Positions 58,371 to 64,000 of a stretch of DNA of 64,000 nt are shown one piece after another (the first letter of the stretch is position 1; the number at the start of each line of letters is the position of its first letter). The DNA comes from Synechococcus sp. ATX 2A4 (GTDB lineage Bacteria; Cyanobacteriota; Cyanobacteriia; PCC-6307; Cyanobiaceae). The DNA is taken from the NCBI RefSeq assembly GCF_024346375.1, contig NZ_JAGQCV010000002.1:235670-299669 (forward strand). The letters are read 5' to 3'. The notes beneath the pieces are model-generated. The model saw only the letters and a list, made by a program, of their open reading frames with translations. It ran no database searches and was not told where the DNA came from. Position numbers and translations under genes: made by a program.

Positions 58371-58643
58371 GCTACCGATAAGGTTCTCGAAAACCGGTGC
58401 CGAGAGGGTCATCAACTGAGCGATCTAGATCGCCTGCGCGCAGTGAACTATCTGATGGCAGAGCTGCCCAACATCCTCTTCGGCCCTGAGCTGTTCGACG
58501 TTACAACCTCAACGTTCGTTTATCACAGGCCACTCAGGTTGTTCGAAAGCCTGTTTTCAGGCGTGTTCTCGATAGCGCCGTCTCTCGGTCAACATTTCGT
58601 GATCGCCCATGAGCTGAGCGAAAGCAAAGAACCGCCAAGCTGA
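58371..58643 (+). pseudogene. Cyclodipeptide synthase, C-terminal part (downstream of IS3)
   Basis: The right target copy GCT (58371-58373) is followed by codons for TDKVLENRCREGHQLSDLDR and NYLMAELPNILFGP, then TSTFVYHRP and stop at 58641-58643. In the restored protein these supply Tyr267 and Glu271 (AlbC Tyr178/Glu182 in NYVLAEAP), and Tyr291-His292 (AlbC Tyr202-His203). Tyr267 to Tyr291 is 24 residues, the same spacing as AlbC. The Asn129/Tyr291/His292 set assigns it to the NYH subfamily. On its own the fragment has no start and is inactive. No diketopiperazine-tailoring oxidase lies directly beside it. Confidence 0.88.
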
Positions 58644-58825
58644 GCTGCGGCGTGAGCAGCACCTGCAGCTGCTGATCTGTTCTGCCGGTGATCAAGCAAC
58701 GGATTTGGCATTCTACTGCCTGTTGGCAGGCCCGCTAGCATGAATCAAGATCAGGTGTGGCTTTGATGGTGGCTTGAGTGCCGCAGCCGCACAGCGGCCG
58801 TCAAAACCCCAACGCGCTGTCAGGC

Positions 58826-59143
58826 CTAATTCACCGCTTTGTTCACCATCCGGTTGTCTTTGGCAACGAGCTCCTTGGTGTTGCGGTCCACGGTCTTACC
58901 GGCGGCCTTGGCTTTCACCTCACTTTGCTTACCCTTCTGGCCCCCGTCTCCGGTGATGGAGCCGATTGTGTCCTGAAGAGCGTCTCCGGCTTGCACGGAG
59001 ATGGTCTCCATCCGGCTGGTTACTTCGTCGCACTCGCCTGATGACTGAAAGAAGGGAGCCGCCAGGGCCATGGCTGGTGATTGGAACAGCAAAGAGACCA
59101 CCAGAATCACAGCTGAAATCATGGATGTCATGAATGCGTTCAT
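58826..59143 (-). CDS. Exported CsbD-like small protein
   Basis: Starting at the ATG at 59143 (MNAFMTSMISAVILVVSLLF) the product is 105 residues with a signal peptide (about 1-31). The mature part includes GDALQDTIGSITGDGGQKGK and AKAAGKTVDR, the Gly/Lys-rich pattern of CsbD-like stress proteins. The function of CsbD is unknown, although it is stress-induced in several bacteria. The frame is open upstream to 59179, but the signal peptide argues for the chosen start. Confidence 0.7.
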   Translation of the reverse strand: MNAFMTSMISAVILVVSLLFQSPAMALAAPFFQSSGECDEVTSRMETISVQAGDALQDTIGSITGDGGQKGKQSEVKAKAAGKTVDRNTKELVAKDNRMVNKAVN

Positions 59144-59291
59144 GGTTGTTCTCGTGAGTGTTCTGTGCGTTGGCACCACCCACCTCTAGCCACGATCGCA
59201 GCCGCTCACCATCGGCAATGTCATGCCTGGTTCCACTCGCAACGGTCGCAATCAGCAGAGCGCAGCAGAATGAACCCATCGGCGCCTCAGC

Positions 59292-60161
59292 TTGCTCCCC
59301 ATGCCCCCAACGCCCTCTGATCCAGCCGGCCCTCAGGGCCTGCGCCGCCGCGAGTTGATGCTGGCCACGCTCGCTGCTGGTTTTGCCGTGGCGGTGCGGC
59401 CGGTGTCGGCCTCCACGATCACCACCCCGGCAGAGGGTCTCACCGCCGGCTTCGTGACCATTCCGGTGCAGGGCCGCCCCATCCCGGCCTACCGGGCCCG
59501 GCCAGCTGTGGGCACGAATCTGCCGGTGGTGCTGGTGGTGCAGGAGATCTTCGGGGTGCACGCCTACATCCAGGATGTGTGCCGCCGCCTGGCGCGGCTC
59601 GGTTATCTGGCCATTGCCCCCAGCCTGTTCGAGCGCCAGGGGGATGTCACCAAGCTGCCGGATATCGCCGCGATCCTGCCGGTGGTGGCCACGGTGCCGG
59701 ATGCCCAGGTGATGGCCGACCTCGATGCCACCGTGGCCTGGGCCGTCAGCAGCGGTGGCGGCAACAGCAACAAGCTCGGCATCACCGGCTTTTGCTGGGG
59801 TGGCCGCATCACCTGGCTCTACGCCGCCCACAACCCGAAGCTCGCCGCCGGCGTGGCCTGGTATGGCCGCCTGGCGGGAACCCGCACGCCCGAGCAACCC
59901 TTTGCTCCCCTCGATGTGGCGGCCAGGATCAAGGCGCCGGTGCTGGGTTTGTACGGCGGCAAGGATGACGGCATCCCGCTGGAGTCGGTGGAGCGCATGC
60001 AAGCTGCCCTCAAGGCAGCCGGCAACCGCAGTGACATCATCGTGTTTGCCGATGCTCCCCACGGCTTCCACGCCGATTTCCGGCCCACCTACCGGGCGGA
60101 AGCCGCTGCAGAAGGCTGGCGACGCATGTTGGCCTGGTTCAAAGCCAACGGGGTGGCCTGA
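59292..60161 (+). CDS. Dienelactone hydrolase family protein, Tat-exported
   Basis: A 289-residue alpha/beta-hydrolase. N-terminus [19 protein letters not shown] has twin arginines followed by a hydrophobic stretch, a probable Tat signal. Catalytic triad of the dienelactone type: Cys in [13 protein letters not shown], Asp in [13 protein letters not shown] and His in [11 protein letters not shown]. Catabolism of chlorocatechols is unlikely here; such proteins in cyanobacteria have unassigned hydrolase roles. Starts at 59292 (TTG/ATG region) and ATG 59301 are alternatives. Confidence 0.87.
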   Translation: MLPMPPTPSDPAGPQGLRRRELMLATLAAGFAVAVRPVSASTITTPAEGLTAGFVTIPVQGRPIPAYRARPAVGTNLPVVLVVQEIFGVHAYIQDVCRRLARLGYLAIAPSLFERQGDVTKLPDIAAILPVVATVPDAQVMADLDATVAWAVSSGGGNSNKLGITGFCWGGRITWLYAAHNPKLAAGVAWYGRLAGTRTPEQPFAPLDVAARIKAPVLGLYGGKDDGIPLESVERMQAALKAAGNRSDIIVFADAPHGFHADFRPTYRAEAAAEGWRRMLAWFKANGVA

Positions 60162-60239
60162 TGGCCTGCGCAGGACCGCCCGATTGGGCAGCAGCGCAAC
60201 GGCGGGAGTTGCGTTGAGCTCAAGCTGAAGCTTGATGTT

Positions 60240-60419
60240 TCACTCCCCAATCTTCTTATCGAGCCATTGGGTGGCCACATACACGCCGATGAACATCGGC
60301 AGGTAAGCGATCCACATGTTGGGCAGATCCAGCTCTGAGTTGTTGATCACTACAAGCCCTGCGTAGCTGATCAGGCCATAGATCAAGGCCCTGCGAAGTG
60401 GCCCGGTAATCTTTTTCAA
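60240..60419 (-). CDS. Small two-helix membrane protein (59 residues)
   Basis: A short frame with a TTG start at 60419 (KKITGPLRRALIYGLISYAG) and stop at 60240-60242. Two hydrophobic stretches (about 14-26 and 38-50) are separated by a polar NNSELDLPNMW, and it ends in a charged QWLDKKIGE. A purine-rich GCAGGA lies 4-5 bases before the TTG, and an in-frame stop is just upstream. The amino-acid pattern looks like a genuine membrane peptide, but no family is recognised and it is below common length cut-offs. Confidence 0.45.
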   Translation of the reverse strand: MKKITGPLRRALIYGLISYAGLVVINNSELDLPNMWIAYLPMFIGVYVATQWLDKKIGE

Positions 60420-60575
60420 AATTCCTGCACCAGCTATCTCATCCTACGGCAGCAGCACGTTCCACGTCGGCGCCCCACCTCAGCTCCTGCTACTCCACCG
60501 GCAAGTTGGTCGCCACCCATTGATTCTGCTCCACCCGAGCCTGGGTAGGTTGATTCCTGCGGCACCCCTCGATCC

Positions 60576-60767
60576 ATGCTTCGCGATCTGTTGCTGGCCG
60601 TTGGCATCCCAACGGCGATGCTGCTCCTGTTCACCTTGCTGCTGCAACGCGGCAAGCCGCTTCCTTCATGGCTGCAGCGTCTCTCCGAGCAGCCTGCTTG
60701 GATCTGGAATGTCGGCATCGGCCTGCTGATCGCGTTGTCGCTCCTGCGTTGGCTGCTGCAGCGCTGA
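60576..60767 (+). CDS. Small two-helix hypothetical membrane protein
   Basis: A 63-residue product MLRDLLLAVGIPTAMLLLFT and so on, with a first helix at about 3-23 and a second at about 43-60 (IWNVGIGLLIALSLLRWLLQ), joined by a basic loop. Such tiny two-helix proteins are common in cyanobacterial genomes and unassigned. The start codon follows GATCC with no clear ribosome-binding site. Confidence 0.55.
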   Translation: MLRDLLLAVGIPTAMLLLFTLLLQRGKPLPSWLQRLSEQPAWIWNVGIGLLIALSLLRWLLQR

Positions 60768-61226
60768 GGGGCCCCGCCTTTTGCTTGAGCCGTGGAGCCG
60801 GCGGCTGTTCTGCGCGGCGGCAGTTTCGGGCAGCGGCAAGCGAGCGAATCCAGCGTCGACTGCCTGCAGTGCTCAAGGTGAGCGGAGCTGCATGACTTTT
60901 CTATGTATCGTGGTGAACCCTTGGTTTCCAGGCCGATGGGCCAACATTCTTCCTGATCGCGCTCTGCTCAACAGCCTTGGCAGCACATCTGGTGTTGAAG
61001 GGCTCCCCCAGGACGCTGGGGTGATTCTGGGATTCGAATGATCCGGTTCCATCGTTCGTGGCAACCATCTTGCTGGAATCCGGCATGCTGGAAGCTATCC
61101 AGGTGAATCCATCCAGGTAAAGCCTTCTCGGTGAATCATTCCAGGAGAAGCCTTCCTCGCGGAATCCTTCATCATAGAAAACATGCATTCAACATTTGGT
61201 TGATCCCACATTCCTCAGGTAAAGGT
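60768..61226. other. Intergenic region with short imperfect repeats
   Basis: About 459 bp with no convincing gene. Near its right end (61108-61164) two about 28-bp imperfect tandem units share CCAGG, AGCCTTC and GGAA/GTGAA blocks, and a partial third begins at 61096. They lie 60-130 bp upstream of the GMC oxidoreductase start and may belong to its promoter region. Confidence 0.5.
61108..61164. repeat. Two imperfect 28-bp tandem units upstream of the GMC gene
   Basis: Units 61108-61135 and 61136-61164 both run CAT(T)CCAGG(T/A)(A/G)(A)AGCCTTC, ending GTGAA or CGGAA. A degenerate half-unit precedes them at 61096-61107. No hairpin is obvious. Confidence 0.6.
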
Positions 61227-62906
61227 ATGCCATTCCAAAACAACTACGAAAATCTAGTTTCCGAGCGGAGTCAAGCTCATACCCGTCTGATTCGAGATTA
61301 CGACGGCCCCAATCCAGACTTTGACACCATCGTGGTCGGCTCAGGAATTGGCGGCGGGATCTTGGCTGATGACCTGGCCGAGCAGAAGCCACAATCACGC
61401 ATCCTGGTCGTGGATGTTGGATCCTTTGTCTATCCCACACACGTCTACAACATCAGCCGCTTCTCAAATAGTGATGTAGCCAATCATTTTGGTGTTGACA
61501 CCTTTACTCAAACGGAAACAGATCAGCAATTCATTGGTGGCAAACCGCAACTCGTGTTCGGTGGTCGTTCAATCTTCTGGTCTGGCCTCATCCCGGACCC
61601 CCAAGACTGGGAACTTGACTTTTTCCCTGGCACTGTGCGATCAGAGCTGAAGGATGAGTTCCTGTTGCTCGCTGGCCAGCGCATGAACGGGTCGTTGACC
61701 TTGGGCAGCAAGGTCAGGGATTTGGTTGATCACTTCCGCAACAGCCCGCTCGCTGACGACTTCTTCATCCACGAGACGCCCCGAGCGCTGCACCAGCCTT
61801 ACTTGATGCCAGACGGGACGCCGGCAGACAAGTTCTTCGTGGAGTCGACAGGTGTGTTCAACACGGCTGAACTTCTCATCAATCAGACAGGCCTGACCGG
61901 CCCCAAGATCGATCTCAACGGCAACGGGTTGTTCATCAAGTTGAACAGTTTTGTCGAAGCCGTCAACAGCGTGCCCCACGATTGGTACGAGGTGAAGACA
62001 ACCGACACGGTATCGGGAGAGCAGCGGAGCTTCTACGCGCAAAAGGTGGTGATCGCAGCCGGCTCGATCGAAAGCCCCAAGTTGATCAACCGGTCTTCCG
62101 TGTACACAACGTTGCCGGACGACATCAAGCAACTTGTGGGCTTCGGCCTGACGGATCACCCCGTGACGGCTGAGTCGAGGGCCTATGTGACATCAGTCGG
62201 CAACCCCCGCATCGACATCTCACCGCACGACCATGCGAAGATCATCTTCTATTCCAAGGGGAAACCTGGCGCTGATGGGAATGTTCAGTACCCGTTTAAC
62301 ATCGAGATGAATGTGAATCACGAGTACTGGCATTTGCGTAACAACGATCCGTCGGAAGGCCTCCCGAAGAACGACCCGACCCGCACAGTGGTAGACATTA
62401 AGTTCAGCTTTGCCAACTGCCTCGACGACCAGAATGGCATTCACTCGAACGCCAACGATGGCTACAAGCCCTCCATCAGTTTCAAGAAGTTTGCTTTCCT
62501 CGACGACCTCCTGAATTCACGGTTTCCTGCTGTGGCGGGTTGGCAGATGAACACCGCCGACTTCATGATATTGCTGAATGAAACACGTCAACGCATCTTC
62601 AATGAATTCAACGATGTTGACCCGATGACGCCCCCCTATGGTGGGTTTTACGGTGAGCTATGGCCTTTCGGATGGGGAACGGTTCATCACGCCTGCGGCA
62701 CTCTGCGAATGCCGTGGAAAGCCAATCGCAACGCGCCCTTTAATGCTCGCTCCGTAGTAGATGAGAACCTGAAAGTGCATGGCACCACCGGCCTTTATGT
62801 TTGCGACATGTCCGTGCTTCCCATCAGCACGGCTGCGAATCCCGTGCGCGCCTTGGCAGGGCTGGCCTTGAGGCTCTCCCGCTACTTGGTTAATAGTCCC
62901 CAGTAA
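61227..62906 (+). CDS. GMC-family FAD oxidoreductase
   Basis: A 559-residue flavoprotein oxidising an alcohol or sugar. The N-terminal FAD motif is IVVGSGIGGGILADDLAEQK, the glycine-rich second motif appears as GGRSIFWSGLIPD, and the C-terminal catalytic region is TVHHACGTLRMPW and VCDMSVLPISTAANPVRALA. The start at 61227 has AGGTAAAGGT before it, a good ribosome-binding site, and removes a frame extension to 61131. The lower GC and AT-rich wobble compared with housekeeping genes suggest acquisition. The substrate is not evident. Confidence 0.88.
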   Translation: MPFQNNYENLVSERSQAHTRLIRDYDGPNPDFDTIVVGSGIGGGILADDLAEQKPQSRILVVDVGSFVYPTHVYNISRFSNSDVANHFGVDTFTQTETDQQFIGGKPQLVFGGRSIFWSGLIPDPQDWELDFFPGTVRSELKDEFLLLAGQRMNGSLTLGSKVRDLVDHFRNSPLADDFFIHETPRALHQPYLMPDGTPADKFFVESTGVFNTAELLINQTGLTGPKIDLNGNGLFIKLNSFVEAVNSVPHDWYEVKTTDTVSGEQRSFYAQKVVIAAGSIESPKLINRSSVYTTLPDDIKQLVGFGLTDHPVTAESRAYVTSVGNPRIDISPHDHAKIIFYSKGKPGADGNVQYPFNIEMNVNHEYWHLRNNDPSEGLPKNDPTRTVVDIKFSFANCLDDQNGIHSNANDGYKPSISFKKFAFLDDLLNSRFPAVAGWQMNTADFMILLNETRQRIFNEFNDVDPMTPPYGGFYGELWPFGWGTVHHACGTLRMPWKANRNAPFNARSVVDENLKVHGTTGLYVCDMSVLPISTAANPVRALAGLALRLSRYLVNSPQ

Positions 62907-63146
62907 GAGCAACAGCACCGTTCTACGCACACCATTGCTGTCCGCCCGAGCTCACCCACCGGGTAACCCATCGGCCAGGCTTCCCCATGCAGTCGATGGA
63001 AACCTGGCTGCCACGCAGAGATCCTTGGTCGACAGCATCATCAACGCTCACCGTCGTGCACGGGCGTCTACTCACCTCACCACGTTCAGCCCACCGTTTG
63101 CTCCGTGCTGCCCCTCGGACTGCTGCAGACCGTCATTCGCCGCAAC

Positions 63147-63720
63147 AATGCAAGGCAGCCCACCGCCACTGCCAACGGACCTGGCCCAGCAGACCGCCCC
63201 AGTGGAGCGCGGCGATCTCGTGTTGAAGGTGACTCCCGCCGGCTCGATCCGCCCACCACGCCGGTGAACATCAGCCCCAAGCAGCCGGGCCGGGTCACCG
63301 CATTGGTCCCGGATCATGGCGCCCAGGTGAGCCCCGGCCAGATCCAGGTGCGCATGGTCGGCAGCAACCTGGGCGGCACCTGGCTGCGGGCGAAGGGAAC
63401 AGTGGCGGCAGCAGAGGGGAACCTCCAGAAATTGCAGGCCGGCAACGGACCCCAGGAGATTGGGGCAGTCCGGCGCAAGCTGCAGGCGGGAGTGGCCGAT
63501 CAGATTGCGATCGGCTCCAGTGATCGCAGCAACCAGCAGCTCTATGGCTCCAGCGCGATTGCGAAGGTCACCTTTGATGCCAGGCGCCGGGCGTTCCTAG
63601 TCAGCCAGGCACGGTTGGGGTCGGTGCAGGCGCAGTTGAACCTTGTGCAGGCTGCTCCAGCCATGAAGACATCGCGTCACCCACACCCTTGTGAACCAGC
63701 CGCAGGTTCTACTGGCCGAA
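63147..63720 (+). pseudogene. Decayed HlyD-type (DevB-like) membrane fusion protein gene
   Basis: One frame carries PLPTDLAQQTAPVERGDLVL (about 63165-63228) leading to KVTPAGSI, and a second frame continues VNISPKQPGRVTALVPDHGA and GTWLRAKGTVAAAEGNLQKL, then IAKVTFDARRRAFLVSQARL. These are typical of cyanobacterial HlyD/DevB-like adaptors. The switch of frame near 63250, another near 63655 and the missing start and C-terminus mark it as a pseudogene. Next comes a scrap of an ABC ATPase, the usual neighbour of DevB. Confidence 0.7.
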
Positions 63721-63750
63721 GAACCCACCGGTGCCCAGCCACCACCAACG
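63691..63750 (+). pseudogene. Scrap of an ABC-transporter ATPase (Walker B region)
   Basis: The stretch NQPQVLLAEEPTGAQ matches the Walker B/D-loop of macrolide/DevA-type ABC ATPases (usually RPQVLLADEPTGALD). The Asp of the DEPTG is Glu here, and reading then becomes Pro-rich and meaningless. It follows the HlyD pseudogene by a few bases, as in DevBCA operons. Confidence 0.5.
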
Positions 63751-63886
63751 CCACCACCTAGGAGTTTGTTGCTCGTAGAGAATCGGTCCACCGATTGCAG
63801 CGAGTTCGGGCTTGTTGACGCTGACGGCTCCGGGCTGTGGCTTTCTGCACCGAGCTTCATGGAAGTGGAGGTGATGCAGGAGCCCC

Positions 63887-64000
63887 TCATCCCGTCGCTT
63901 CCATCAACATCTGCTGCTGTGATCGCCGGAACCTGAACAGCTTGAGCAGATTGTGTGTGGCGGCGATCAGGGCCCATTCGCCATTCACTTTCTCCAGACC
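63887..64000 (-). pseudogene. C-terminal end of an IS1182-like transposase, cut by window edge
   Basis: On the minus strand, bases 64000 to 63887 encode 37 residues starting GLEKVNGEWALIAATHNLLK and ending at TGA. The pattern GLEKVxGEW.LI...HNLLKL is the conserved C-terminus of IS1182/DDE_Tnp_1-family transposases. Whether the rest of the gene, beyond the window, is intact cannot be seen, so the pseudogene label is provisional. It marks an insertion sequence flanking the pseudogene cluster. Confidence 0.55.

Overview
The window looks like chromosome of a high-GC unicellular alpha-cyanobacterium (Synechococcus/Cyanobium type). This is inferred from gene content: a short cyanobacterial Hfq-like protein beside dapF, a Ycf35/DUF1257 protein, a DUF3110 protein, a fused ribBA, hisZ next to an inositol-phosphatase gene and ferredoxins, a DnaK with a long disordered tail paired with a J-protein, and a BicA-type bicarbonate transporter. 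Species cannot be named from sequence reading alone.

Layout. 1-21.5 kb is dense housekeeping sequence: dapF (cut by the window edge), hfq-like, leuS, the formaldehyde-detoxification pair adhC-fghA, pgi, a lysozyme-like hypothetical, a peptidoglycan amidase overlapping an M61 peptidase, ycf35-like, purN, argC, ribBA, a cyclophilin, mtnP, and a probable dnaK-dnaJ-DUF3110-murQ operon. 21.6-24.4 kb is pstCAB, with no pstS alongside. tRNA-Ser(GGA) with its terminator follows. 24.7-28.8 kb holds a 2Fe-2S ferredoxin, an IMPase, hisZ and then a tight trio: 4Fe-4S ferredoxin, cytochrome b561-like protein and MsrP/YedY-like Tat lipoprotein. 28.8-32.2 kb holds two SulP transporters, one of them BicA-like.

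From about 32 kb the sequence becomes accessory and patchy. It contains a zinc-ribbon/HExxH membrane protein, an IS3 transposase fossil, glycosyltransferases, an ionotropic-glutamate-receptor-like protein and a debranching-enzyme-like glucosidase. A metal-efflux locus follows: a frameshifted sensor kinase, its response regulator, a miniature membrane-anchored adaptor, an HME-type RND pump and an EamA transporter with a 77-residue His-rich tail. Next come an island of unrecognised genes, a phosphoglycerate-mutase-family gene, a plant FAD2-like desaturase, a Coq4 homologue and a third SulP.

The most notable find is at 56.4-58.6 kb. A tRNA-dependent cyclodipeptide synthase (CDPS) gene with an unusual N-terminal zinc ribbon is split by an IS3-family element (57104-58370). 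The element has matching inverted ends and a 3-bp GCT target duplication. Removing it together with one GCT restores a continuous reading frame carrying all the hallmark CDPS residues (Ser126, Asn129, Tyr267, Glu271, Tyr291, His292). Just upstream is a decayed HvfC/BufC (DUF2063) gene, the partner of DUF692 copper-peptide-maturation enzymes, with a TGG-to-TGA-like nonsense codon. The window ends with a CsbD-like protein, a Cys-type dienelactone hydrolase, a GMC oxidoreductase, a decayed HlyD adaptor plus ABC-ATPase scrap, and the 3' end of an IS1182-like transposase. The right third therefore appears to be a turnover zone of natural-product, metal-handling and mobile genes.
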